Shown here in pieces: positions 7,048-15,500 of a DNA stretch of 23,098 bases (positions are counted from its first letter, which is position 1; each line of letters opens with the position of its first letter). The translations under genes were made by a program, and so were the position numbers. Below the pieces are notes generated by a model that worked only from the letters and a program-made list of their open reading frames with translations, ran no database searches and was not told the DNA's origin. This stretch comes from Bacteroidota bacterium (GTDB lineage Bacteria; Pseudomonadota; Alphaproteobacteria; Puniceispirillales; Puniceispirillaceae), in NCBI GenBank assembly GCA_009936825.1, contig JAACDV010000024.1:1-23098 (forward strand), written 5' to 3'.

Positions 7048-8397
7048 ATGCGCATTGCTGTTATTGGGTCGGGAATTTCCGGCCTTGGATCTGCATATCT
7101 TCTAAATCAACAAGCTGATGTGCATCTTTTTGAATGTGATAGCCGTATTGGCGGTCATAGCCATACTGTTGACGCTGATTTTAACGGGGTTAAAGTTCCC
7201 GTCGATACGGGGTTCATCGTCTATAATCCCCTTAATTATCCAAATTTGATGGCGCTGTTTGATCGTCTCAACGTTACGTGGATCAATACTGATATGAGTT
7301 TTGCTGTGTCCTTGCGGGACGGCGGATGTGAGTATGAAGGATCATTGCGCGGATTGGTTGCGCAGCCCGGAAATCTTCTCCGGCCTCGCTACTGGGCGAT
7401 GCTGGCAGACTTGGTCAGGTTTTATCGCACCGGATATAAGAACGCCTTTGCCGGTCCGGCAGGTGAATCCCTTAACGAGTTTCTGCTGCGTGAAGGCTAT
7501 GGTGAGGCATTTGTGCAGGATCATTTGCTGCCGATGGGGGCATCTATCTGGTCGTGCAGCGCCGCGATGATGCGCGATTATCCGGTTCGCTCGTTGCTGC
7601 AATTTCTGGAAAATCACCAGCTTTTGAATTTTATCGAACGCCCGGTCTGGCGCACCGTAAAAGGCGGCTCGCGCGAATATGTGAACCGGATTGCTGGTAC
7701 GCTGGGCGGAATTAAGGGCGGCCAAATTCATCTAAACACCCAAATCACCGGTTTGCGACGGGATCAGGGCGGGGTCATCCTGTCTATCGCAGGTGAGGGG
7801 GATGTGTGGTTTGACAAGGTTGTGCTTGCGGCGCATGCCGATCAGTCACTGGCGCTAATCAGCGACGCAAGCCAGCAGGAACGCAGCATCCTTGCAGATT
7901 TCCGTTTTCAGCCCAATCGCGCAGTGTTGCATTCGGACCCGGCGCTGATGCCAAATCGCCGTGCCGCTTGGGGGGCATGGAACTATATTGGCGCGAAAGA
8001 TTCTATTGGCGTCAAAGATTCTGGGGGCGGGGCCTTGTGCCTGACCTATTGGATGAACCGGTTGCAATCGATTGATCAGGCCTATCCGCTGTTTGAGACG
8101 CTAAACCCCCATTTTGAACCTGATCCGGCGTTGGTTCATGGCAGCTACAGCTATGATCACCCTGTTTTTGATGAAAAAGCAGTTGCGGCGGAGCACCGTC
8201 TTCGCCAAATTCAAGGGGTAGGCAATCTGTTTTACGCAGGCGCATGGACCGGACACGGATTTCATGAGGATGGCCTGAAATCTGCTATTGCCGTAGCGCG
8301 AACGCTTGGCGTTGAAATTCCGTGGGAGACGACAATCCAGCCTTACAGTCAAATTGAGGGCAATGCGCTGCAAAATGACACCCGCGAGATTGCCTGA
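7048..8397 (+). CDS. FAD-dependent amine-oxidase-like oxidoreductase of the CFA/DUF1365 lipid cluster
   Basis: A 449-residue flavoprotein. The N-terminal Rossmann motif GSGISG spans residues 7-12, with the ribose-binding Glu29 at the end of the second strand and RIGGHSHT at 33-40. A C-terminal FAD-contacting segment (FYAGAWTGHGFHEDGL) lies at about 395-410. The family resembles phytoene desaturase/amine oxidases and is nearly always linked to DUF1365 and CFA-like genes. In Rhodobacter sphaeroides, genes of this cluster belong to a singlet-oxygen response and a furan fatty acid pathway, so oxidation or desaturation of a phospholipid acyl chain is the favoured role (inference from context). AGGG lies three bases before the ATG. 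Its TGA overlaps the DUF1365 ATG by one base (TGATG). Residues around 314-325 contain an in-frame six-residue duplication (IGAKDS, IGVKDS). Confidence 0.88.
   Translation: MRIAVIGSGISGLGSAYLLNQQADVHLFECDSRIGGHSHTVDADFNGVKVPVDTGFIVYNPLNYPNLMALFDRLNVTWINTDMSFAVSLRDGGCEYEGSLRGLVAQPGNLLRPRYWAMLADLVRFYRTGYKNAFAGPAGESLNEFLLREGYGEAFVQDHLLPMGASIWSCSAAMMRDYPVRSLLQFLENHQLLNFIERPVWRTVKGGSREYVNRIAGTLGGIKGGQIHLNTQITGLRRDQGGVILSIAGEGDVWFDKVVLAAHADQSLALISDASQQERSILADFRFQPNRAVLHSDPALMPNRRAAWGAWNYIGAKDSIGVKDSGGGALCLTYWMNRLQSIDQAYPLFETLNPHFEPDPALVHGSYSYDHPVFDEKAVAAEHRLRQIQGVGNLFYAGAWTGHGFHEDGLKSAIAVARTLGVEIPWETTIQPYSQIEGNALQNDTREIA
7986..8021 (+). repeat. In-frame 18-base duplication in the FAD oxidoreductase gene
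   Basis: TATTGGCGCGAAAGATTC at 7986-8003 is followed directly by a copy with two substitutions at 8004-8021. It adds one repeat of six residues (IG[AV]KDS) without shifting frame, probably in a surface loop before the LTYWMNRLQ core. Confidence 0.85.
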
Positions 8398-9305
8398 TGC
8401 CAGGATGCCAGTTGGTGCGATCAACGATCAATCACACGCGCCACGGCACGCCGTCACATTTTTTGTCACGCAAGGGGCTATCTCTGTGGGTTGATCTTGA
8501 CGATCTGCAGGGTGCCGACCGTCAATCGGCGCTGCTGTCGGTGGACAGGTTCAACTTGCTGTCCCTGTCTCAACGCGATTATGGGCCCAATTTCAAAAAA
8601 AAGGGCCAATCTCGCACCCCCCAATCTCGCACCCCCCTAATCCAGCTTGCTGATTATGCCCGTAGCATGGCGCGTGAATGCTGCCCCGAAATTGATCCGG
8701 CGATTGATATTGAGCATGTCTATTTGCTGACATTTCCGCGAATTTTGGGACTCGCTTTTAATCCGGTTTCCATTTTTGTACTACGCGACCGGTCTGGCGC
8801 GGATGTGATGTATATTTATGAGGTGCGGAATACTTTTGGCGACATGCATTCGTATATTGGCCGGGTTGAGGCCCCCGGTTTTGCTGGTGAAAAATCATCC
8901 AACTCCGAATTATCCGCTCCCCGAACATCTGGGGCGGGAAAGCGCCGCCGGAATGTCACTTTGCAGACGGATAAAATTTTTCATGTCTCGCCCTTTTTTC
9001 CGGTGGATGGGGAATACCGGTTGAAAATGCGTGCCGATGATTGCCAAGGCGGCGACATTCGGGTGTTGATGCGTTATACCAGCAAAGGTGTGCCAAGATT
9101 GACAGCAACATTGCGCGGGGCGTGCGAACCGCTTACAACTAAATCTATACTGAAGGCGCTGATCGCAACCGGCCAATGGCCATTGCGGCCACTGGTGTCC
9201 ATTCATTTTGAGGCAGCGCGTCTCTGGTTAAAGCGGGTGCCCTTTTTCGGGCGTCCTTCCCCACCGGCGAAGTGGTCAAAAGCGCGTCATATAACCCGAG
9301 GTTAG
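8397..9305 (+). CDS. DUF1365 family protein
   Basis: A 302-residue protein with the DUF1365 landmarks: LWVDLDDL, then LLSVDRFNLLSLSQRDYG, HVYLLTFPRILGLAFNPVS, EVRNTFGDMHSY, IFHVSPFFPVDGEYR, and a C-terminal ALRLW-like segment followed by KRVPFFGRP. The biochemical function of DUF1365 is not firmly established. Its constant partnership with the FAD oxidoreductase and CFA-like methyltransferase indicates a step in acyl-chain modification of membrane lipids. The ATG shares its A with the upstream TGA, so translation is probably coupled. Residues about 70-80 hold an in-frame five-residue duplication (QSRTP twice) in a variable loop, and a low-complexity insertion rich in Ser, Gly and Arg lies near 165-185. 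It ends in TAG at 9303-9305, just before a 19-base repeat array. Confidence 0.85.
   Translation: MPGCQLVRSTINHTRHGTPSHFLSRKGLSLWVDLDDLQGADRQSALLSVDRFNLLSLSQRDYGPNFKKKGQSRTPQSRTPLIQLADYARSMARECCPEIDPAIDIEHVYLLTFPRILGLAFNPVSIFVLRDRSGADVMYIYEVRNTFGDMHSYIGRVEAPGFAGEKSSNSELSAPRTSGAGKRRRNVTLQTDKIFHVSPFFPVDGEYRLKMRADDCQGGDIRVLMRYTSKGVPRLTATLRGACEPLTTKSILKALIATGQWPLRPLVSIHFEAARLWLKRVPFFGRPSPPAKWSKARHITRG
8606..8635 (+). repeat. In-frame 15-base duplication in the DUF1365 gene
   Basis: CCAATCTCGCACCCC occurs twice without spacer (8606-8620, 8621-8635) and encodes two copies of a Gln-Ser-Arg-Thr-Pro unit. The copies are identical, suggesting a recent event. Confidence 0.9.
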
Positions 9306-9310
9306 CATAG

Positions 9311-9370
9311 GGTATGGGGTTAGAATTACGGTATGGGGTTAGGATTAGGGTATGAAGTTAGGATTAGGGT
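9311..9370 (+). repeat. 19-base tandem repeat, about 3.2 copies, supplying the CFA-like gene's ribosome binding site
   Basis: Units at 9311, 9330 and 9349 follow GGTATGGGGTTAGGATTAG with minor changes. A partial fourth starts at 9368. The array fills the whole gap between DUF1365 and the CFA-like gene, and its last TTAGGG (at about 9365) is the Shine-Dalgarno for the ATG at 9374. Each full copy also contains AGGG- and TATG-like elements, so the array repeats initiation-like signals. Confidence 0.9.
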
Positions 9371-9373
9371 TTT

Positions 9374-10561
9374 ATGACTGGATTTCTTGAACGCAAAAAA
9401 TGCGACCTCTTACTGTCCATTTTCTCCAACCTGCAATTTGGCAGCTTAACGGTAACGCTTCCTAGCGGGGTTAGGCACGAGTTTAAGGGGCGGCAAAGCG
9501 GACCAGCAGCCGATTTGAACCTTCGTTCGATGAATGCAATCTCCCGGATTCTAAGCAATGGCAAGATGGGGTTTTGCGAGGCGGTGATGGATGGTGAGGC
9601 CGACAGTGTGTCAATGCCAACGCTGATTGAGCTTGCCGTGTTGCATGACCAGACCCTGTCAAAAGAAATGAGCGCCGGTTTCTGGCGCCGCATTGGCTTG
9701 CAGCTATATCATCGGTTGCGGCGCAACAGCAAAACGGGCGCTGCCAAAAACATCGCCTATCATTATGATCTTGGCAACGAATTCTATTCGGCGTGGCTGG
9801 ATCAGACGATGACCTATTCATCAGCGGTTTTCGACAGCGATGAGGATGATCTTTCGACGGCGCAAATCAATAAATACCGCCATCTTGCTGACCTTGCAGA
9901 TATTCAGCCGGGGGATCAGGTTCTGGAAATCGGCTGTGGATGGGGCGGTTTTGCCCGCTATGCAATCGAAGAGCGCGGCGCGCATGTGACCGGCATTACC
10001 ATCTCGCAGGCGCAGCATGAATATACCCGAAAGCGGCTTGCTGATGCGGGGCTTTCCGAACGGGCTGATATTAAGCTGATTGATTATCGTGATCTTCGCG
10101 GCAGTTTCGATAAAATCGTGTCCATCGAGATGTTTGAGGCGGTGGGGCAGGCCTATTGGCAGACCTATTTCCAGTCAATCGCCGGTCTGTTGAAAAAAGG
10201 CGGAAGGGCCGCGGTTCAGTCAATCACCATTGAAGAGGATGCCTTTGAGGAATATCGCCGCGAGCCGGATTTCATCCAGCGCTATATTTTTCCGGGTGGC
10301 ATGCTGCCGTCAATGCCGCGTCTGGATGAACCGGTTTCGGCGGCAGGCCTGCAACTGGTGACGGCGAACGGTTTCGGCCTGCATTATGCGCGAACCCTTG
10401 CCGAATGGCGCACCCGGTTTCGCGCGGCATGGCCGACATTGGCACGCGATAATTTCGACAGCCGTTTCCAGCGGATGTGGGAGTTGTATCTGTCCTATTG
10501 CGAGGGTGGTTTCAGAGCCGGCATGATTGACGTCAAACAAATGCTGTTCACGCATAAATAG
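9374..10561 (+). CDS. CFA-synthase-like SAM-dependent fatty-acyl phospholipid methyltransferase
   Basis: A 395-residue protein of the cyclopropane-fatty-acid synthase family. It has the substrate-domain motif AYHYDLGNEFY (128-138), the SAM site VLEIGCGWGGFA (183-194), GITISQAQ, the DYRDL motif (237-241), MFEAVG (253-258), and a C-terminal GGFRAGMID. Compared by eye with E. coli Cfa, two bicarbonate-site residues are changed: Cys139 becomes Ser150 and His266 becomes Gln282. Glu239 (Glu255) and Tyr317 (Tyr338) are kept. Variants of this kind occur in the FAD/DUF1365-linked subfamily, so methylation of an unsaturated acyl chain without ring closure is at least as likely as cyclopropanation (inference). 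AGGG sits four bases before the ATG. DUF3833 starts four bases after the stop. Confidence 0.9.
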   Translation: MTGFLERKKCDLLLSIFSNLQFGSLTVTLPSGVRHEFKGRQSGPAADLNLRSMNAISRILSNGKMGFCEAVMDGEADSVSMPTLIELAVLHDQTLSKEMSAGFWRRIGLQLYHRLRRNSKTGAAKNIAYHYDLGNEFYSAWLDQTMTYSSAVFDSDEDDLSTAQINKYRHLADLADIQPGDQVLEIGCGWGGFARYAIEERGAHVTGITISQAQHEYTRKRLADAGLSERADIKLIDYRDLRGSFDKIVSIEMFEAVGQAYWQTYFQSIAGLLKKGGRAAVQSITIEEDAFEEYRREPDFIQRYIFPGGMLPSMPRLDEPVSAAGLQLVTANGFGLHYARTLAEWRTRFRAAWPTLARDNFDSRFQRMWELYLSYCEGGFRAGMIDVKQMLFTHK

Positions 10562-10565
10562 TGTC

Positions 10566-11051
10566 ATGCCTGATAGTCTGAAAATTCCCGATTTTAATCC
10601 AAAAGAGTATTTTGCGCAGAACCTTGCCGCTTACGGCGTTTTTGTGGATCGGTTCGGGGTCATCCGGCGGCAGTTCGAAGTGTCGGTTACCGGCACCCGC
10701 AGCGATACCGGTTTCATTCGGGATGAGCTGTGTTTATATGATGATGGCGAACGCGAAACACGCCAGTGGACCGTCACTGAAACCAGATCAGAGGCGGGCG
10801 ATGGCGGCGGTGTGAAGCGGTTTTATCAGGGAAGCTGTCTTGATGTTGTTGGCATGGCGGCGGGGGTGTGTTCGCAAAATATGCTGCGCTGGCAGTACCG
10901 GTTCAGGCTGGCTATGTTTGGCCGCAAGGTCACAGTCAAATTTGATGATGTGATGGTCCTTCACGCTGGCGGGGTTATGGTCAACCGCGCGGTGGTCTCA
11001 AAATGGGGATTTCGGCTGGGCGAGGTGCTTCTTACTTTTCGTCCGTCTTAA
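10566..11051 (+). CDS. DUF3833 family protein
   Basis: A 161-residue protein matching DUF3833 by its pattern: AYGVFVDRFGVIRRQFEV near the N terminus, a central DELCLYDDGERETRQW, DVVGMAAGV with following aromatic residues, VKFDDVMVLHAGGVMVNRA, and SKWGFRLGEVLLTF at the end. Many members are lipoproteins, but no lipobox or signal peptide is visible here, so it may be cytoplasmic. The fold is probably a lipocalin-like barrel, which would suit binding a lipid (inference). It starts four bases after the methyltransferase stop with no clear Shine-Dalgarno, so it is probably translationally coupled. Its last 20 bases overlap the 3' end of the convergent SnoaL-like gene. An upstream in-frame ATG at 10527 lies inside the methyltransferase gene and is less likely. 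Confidence 0.82.
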   Translation: MPDSLKIPDFNPKEYFAQNLAAYGVFVDRFGVIRRQFEVSVTGTRSDTGFIRDELCLYDDGERETRQWTVTETRSEAGDGGGVKRFYQGSCLDVVGMAAGVCSQNMLRWQYRFRLAMFGRKVTVKFDDVMVLHAGGVMVNRAVVSKWGFRLGEVLLTFRPS

Positions 11052-11526
11052 CCTTGAATTGGCGCAAAACAAGGCGCAACACGCCGCCGATAACCGGCAG
11101 CCGCGCCAGCAATTGACTGGCGCTGTCCCAATGGTCGAAATGCCTGCTGATTAACCCGTTCGGGCTGATATGAACCTCACTCATGCCCTCAAAATCAAGG
11201 CTGGTATATGGCCATCCGCTGATCTTTCCCGACATGCGCCACCGTAAATAGGCAATACCGGTATTGCTGGCCGAATAGGCAATGTCGCTTACCTCAAAGC
11301 GCGGCGCGTCCGAGACGGCGAACATATGGTCAAAAATCGCGCGAAATGCTGGTTTGCCGCGCACATCATTGAACGGGTCGACAAACCGGACATCATCTTC
11401 CAGCATATCAAGCAGGGTGTCGATGCTTGCAGGCGTCAGCGCGGCAAAGGCAGCAGCATAACGTGCAACAATCTCATTTCTATTATTAGCGGGTCTATTA
11501 TTAGCGGGTTCATTAGCAGGTGCCAT
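11032..11526 (-). CDS. SnoaL/NTF2-like family protein
   Basis: A 164-residue protein with an NTF2-like cone fold pattern: a helical lead (EIVARYAAAFAAL), DVRFVDPFNDVRGKPAFRAIFDHMF, and strands around YLRWRMSGK and ISRHFDHWDSASQL. Members include ketosteroid-isomerase-like enzymes and non-catalytic binding proteins. In related genomes such a gene accompanies the DUF1365/CFA cluster. The N terminus is a low-complexity PANEPANNRPANNRN segment produced by a 15-base tandem repeat. The start is ATG 11526; a GTG directly before it (11529) is also possible. The gap to the upstream dehydrogenase stop is only a few bases, so the pair is co-transcribed. Its 3' end overlaps DUF3833 on the other strand by 20 bases. 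Confidence 0.8.
   Translation of the reverse strand: MAPANEPANNRPANNRNEIVARYAAAFAALTPASIDTLLDMLEDDVRFVDPFNDVRGKPAFRAIFDHMFAVSDAPRFEVSDIAYSASNTGIAYLRWRMSGKISGWPYTSLDFEGMSEVHISPNGLISRHFDHWDSASQLLARLPVIGGVLRLVLRQFKVKTDEK
11481..11520 (-). repeat. In-frame 15-base repeat in the SnoaL-like gene start
   Basis: TATTATTAGCGGGTC at 11481-11495 is followed by a near-identical copy at 11496-11510 and a diverged third part. On the coding strand it gives repeated Pro-Ala-Asn-Asn-Arg-type units before the folded domain, probably a disordered tail. Confidence 0.85.
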
Positions 11527-11531
11527 CACGG

Positions 11532-12338
11532 TTAGGGCCTCATTTTGGTGTCATCGGCTTTATGCCCGGTTTGGGCGGCAACCAGCCGAAAGAACATACG
11601 ATCAGGCAGCCAGCGAAGCCAGCCAACCTTGCGGGTGAAGGATTTTGGGAAATGAATCAGGAATTTTGAACTTTTCAACCCGGCTAAAATTTCGTCTGCG
11701 GCGCGCTGGGCACTAATCATTCCGGGCATTTCATAATCATTCACCGCAGTTGATTCCGTCTCGACAAAGCCCGGACAAATGACCCGTACATCAATGCCGC
11801 GCGGTCCTAGATCAAAACGCAACGACTCGGCCAGCGAAATCAACGCCGCTTTGGTAGGTCCATACGCCGCTGCCTTGGGCAGGCCGCGCCAGCCTGCAAC
11901 CGATGAGACAATGGCGATTTGCCCTCCCAGCTGCGAATCCGGGGACCTCATACAACGAATTAGGGCGGGCAGAGCGTTGACCACGCCCATATAATTCACC
12001 TCCATATGCTTGGCATAGATGGCAGGATCGATATCCATGCCGTCTTGCGGTACATATATTCCGGCATTTAAGATCGCCACATCGACAGGACCTTGTGCTT
12101 TGATGGCGTTTTCTATGGCGGTGTTTAAGGGTGTGGCATCGGACACATCACAAGCGGCAGTCCATAGATTTCCGGTTTTAGACTCGCTGGTACCGGCAAG
12201 TCCGATATCAGGCGCAAGCTTCTGCAAACGGTCTTCGCGCCTTGCAACCGCGCTGACATGATGGCCTTCGGCCAGCAGGCGTGTTGCCAGTGCGGCTCCG
12301 ATGCCGGAACTTGCTCCGGTAATAAAATAATGCGACAT
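11532..12338 (-). CDS. Short-chain dehydrogenase/reductase (SDR)
   Basis: A 268-residue classical SDR. The cofactor motif TGASSGIG is at residues 7-14, the NAG motif at 91-93, the catalytic Ser in VSS at about 145-146, and the YxxxK pair Tyr159 and Lys163 in AYGPTK. A CPGFVETE segment follows. The C-terminal portion has a basic, aromatic tail (RKVGWLRWLPDRMFF) that may contact membrane. It probably oxidises or reduces a lipid hydroxyl/keto group, as SDRs of the DUF1365/CFA cluster are thought to do (inference). The ATG at 12338 is supported by GGGAG seven bases upstream; an extension to 12359 lacks support. It is transcribed together with the SnoaL-like gene and diverges from the three-domain fusion gene across 169 bases. 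Confidence 0.88.
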   Translation of the reverse strand: MSHYFITGASSGIGAALATRLLAEGHHVSAVARREDRLQKLAPDIGLAGTSESKTGNLWTAACDVSDATPLNTAIENAIKAQGPVDVAILNAGIYVPQDGMDIDPAIYAKHMEVNYMGVVNALPALIRCMRSPDSQLGGQIAIVSSVAGWRGLPKAAAYGPTKAALISLAESLRFDLGPRGIDVRVICPGFVETESTAVNDYEMPGMISAQRAADEILAGLKSSKFLIHFPKSFTRKVGWLRWLPDRMFFRLVAAQTGHKADDTKMRP

Positions 12339-12507
12339 GCCAAATCTCCCTTGCAGCAAAGGTAAGCATCGCCGGAGTGATTGTGAAGGCGTCTATTCTT
12401 GGGTAGATCGATTTGACGGGGAATTTAGCAGGCCGCAATTGACCTGCGGTTTGAGAGGGTTAGGATGCGAGACGGGTGATGTTCGAGAAAAATTGAGAGT
12501 ATGTGGT

Positions 12508-15500
12508 ATGTGGTCCGATAAGACCTCGGCGTTCTGGCAAGGGCAAATAAAGGCCCAATACGGCATTAAGGCGGCGCTGCGCCCTCTGGACGGAGAGTTC
12601 GATCTGAACATTGGCGTCTGGGTGGATGATAACTTCACCGCCGTGCTGAAAATCATGCGCCCCGATTGCCCCGTTGGGCTGGTGGAAATGCAAATTAAAG
12701 CCCTAGAGCAGATCGCCAAGGCACAGCCGGAGCTGCCGGTACCCCGCGTCTTGCCGCGGCTGGATGGTGCATTAATGGCCAGCATTGCCGATGATGCACA
12801 GGTATCACGCCTCCTCTGGATGGTGTCGGCCATGCCCGGAATGACGCTAGGGGCCATGCGCCCGCATAGTCTGGCGCTGATCACCCAGATCGGCACTGCG
12901 CTTGGCAGCATAGCCAAGGCCCTGAAAAAGTTCGATCACCCCCAGCTGTCCCGTGATTTCAAATGGCATCCGCTGCACCCTCATTGGGCGTTTGATGCGG
13001 TAGATAGTCTGGAAAATGACAAATTAAAATCAGTTATTTCAACATATTTTCATATATTTACAGATAAATGTGAACCTGTTTTATCAAGATTGAGTCCAAC
13101 GGCGATTCACGGTGACGGTAATGATTATAACATTTTGGTGACGCCCTCTCAGGATGGCCCGCAGTTGACCGGAATAATTGATTTTGGCGATATGACATTG
13201 GCTCCGGCGGTTTGTGATTTGGCGACCGCGGCGGCCTATCTGGTGTTGTCTCAGGAGCGCCCGATTGCGTGTCTGACGGCGCTGGTTAATGGCTATTGTA
13301 GCGCAATGCCGCTTTCCCCCGATGAGGCCGAGCTGGTGTTTCCTTTATTGATGACGCGTCTTAGTGTCAGTCTGGTGAACAGCGCGGCGATGCAGCGCCA
13401 GCGCCCCGATGATCCCTATGTGACGATCAGCGAGGCCCCGGCGATTGCTTTTGTTGAAACCGCCAGTCATTGGAATATCGGCGAAATCGCTATGCGGATG
13501 CGGCTTGCTGCCGGTCATGAGATTACCGATGCTGCGCCGCGAATCCGGTCTTGGATTGCCGCTAACCGCACCGGGTTTGACCATGTCATGGGCGTTAATC
13601 TGACGGATGCGCCGATTTGCTCATGTGCGGTTGGCGATACAATCCTGCCGGAAAATCCAACATCGCTTCGCCAAGACGAGGCGATGAGGCTGGTGCCGCA
13701 AGCGATTGGCAGTGATGATATCTTCGTCGGACATTATCTGGAGCCGCGTCTGGTCTATACCGAAGATGCGTTTTTAACAGCGGCTAACGCGGTTGACGGG
13801 CGGCGCACGATGCATCTGGGCGTTGATTTGTTTGCGCCGGCGGGGCGCCGCGTGTTCGCCCCGCTGCCGGGTGTGGTTGTTGCGGCGGTGAACCGCGCCG
13901 ATTATCTGGATTACGGCGGCGTGGTCATTCTGGCGCATAGCACCGATGCGCACGATCCCTTCTATACGCTTTACGGGCATGTTGATCCGGCCAGCATCGC
14001 CAATTTAACCGAGGGTGATGTGTTGGCACCGGGTCAGGCGTTTGCTGTTTTAGGAGATAGCAGCGTCAATGGCGGGTGGCAGCCGCATTTACATTTTCAA
14101 CTCGCCATGCGGCTTCCCGATATAGATGCGGTGCCGGCGCATGACTGGCCCGGCGTTGCTGATCCGGATGATCTGACCTTGCACGCGGCGCTATATCCTA
14201 ATCCAGCTGATTTGTTGGGAATACCGCCGGAAAAGCTGCTCTATTCAATCCAAGCAGCACAGGATTTACACACCGCGAGGACCGAGCGATTTGGGGCCAA
14301 TCTAAAGCTATCCTACCGCCACCCGCTGCAACTTCTTCGCGGCTGGAAAAATTATCTTTACGATGAATACGGGCGCACCCATCTGGATGCATATAACAAT
14401 GTGCCGCATGTTGGGCACGCTCATCCGCGCCTTAACGCCATCATTGAAAACCAGATCAGGCTGATCAACACCAACACCCGCTATCTTCATCCGGCGCAAA
14501 TGGCGTTTGCCGATGCTTTGCGTTGGCGATTGCCGGAGCATCTGACGCATTGCTATTTTTTGACGTCAGGCTCTGAGGCGAACGAATTGGCGCTGCGTCT
14601 GGCGCGGGCCTATACCGGTGCGCGTGGAATGATTGTTCAGGACCATGGCTATCATGGCCATACCACTGGAACCATTGATATCAGCCCCTATAAATTTAAT
14701 GGTCCGGGAGGCACCGGAAAACCTGACTGGGTTGAAATCACCAAAATTGCCGATCCCTATCGCGGCAGTTTTGGCTATGATGATCCAGAGGCAGGCGAGA
14801 AATACGCTGCCGATATCGACCGCGCTATTGCCCAACTTCAGGCGCGCGGGCAGGGGCTGTCAGGCTTTATCGCCGAGAGTTTCCCCAGCGTTGGCGGCCA
14901 GATTGAACCGCCATCCGGCTATCTGGCCGGGGTTTATGCGCGGATACGCGCCGCTGGCGGCCTTTGCATTGCTGATGAAGTTCAAACAGGCTTGGGGCGG
15001 CTTGGCGATGCTTATTGGGGGTTTGAGACGCAGCAGGCCAGCCCCGACATGGTCGTTCTAGGCAAGCCCGTTGGAAATGGACACCCCATAGGCGTGGTCA
15101 TCACAACCGCCAAAATTGCCGCCGCCTTTGCCAATGGTATGGAGTTTTTCTCGACCTTTGGCGGTACCACGCTGGCCTGCCGGATTGGCGCTGAGGTTTT
15201 GCAGATTGTTGATGATGAAGGGTTGCAGGACAACGCATTGGCGATGGGGACAAAGCTGCTTGACGGGTTTCGTGATTTAGCGCACCGCTATCCGGTTATA
15301 GGGGATGTGCGCGGGCGCGGATTGTTCCTTGGTATTGAGCTGGTCCATGACAAGGAAACCCAGCAACCCGCCAGCGATCTGGCGGCCTATGTCAGCAATA
15401 GACTGCGCGAAAACCGTATCCTGATTGGCACCGACGGGCCGTTCGACAATGTTCTGAAAATCCGGCCACCGCTGACGATATCGGCAGATGACTGTGATCT

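Noticed and set aside
9311..9370. Telomere-like GGGTTAGG/TTAGGG repeats
   Set aside because: The period is 19 bases, not 6-8, the array sits between co-directional genes, and nothing suggests a replicon end; it is one of many local tandem arrays.
12337..12507. N-terminal extension of the fusion protein
   Set aside because: The extra 57 codons are unlike the kinase family, cross the divergent intergenic region with the SDR promoter, and begin opposite the SDR start; the ATG at 12508 gives the usual size of about 1000 residues.
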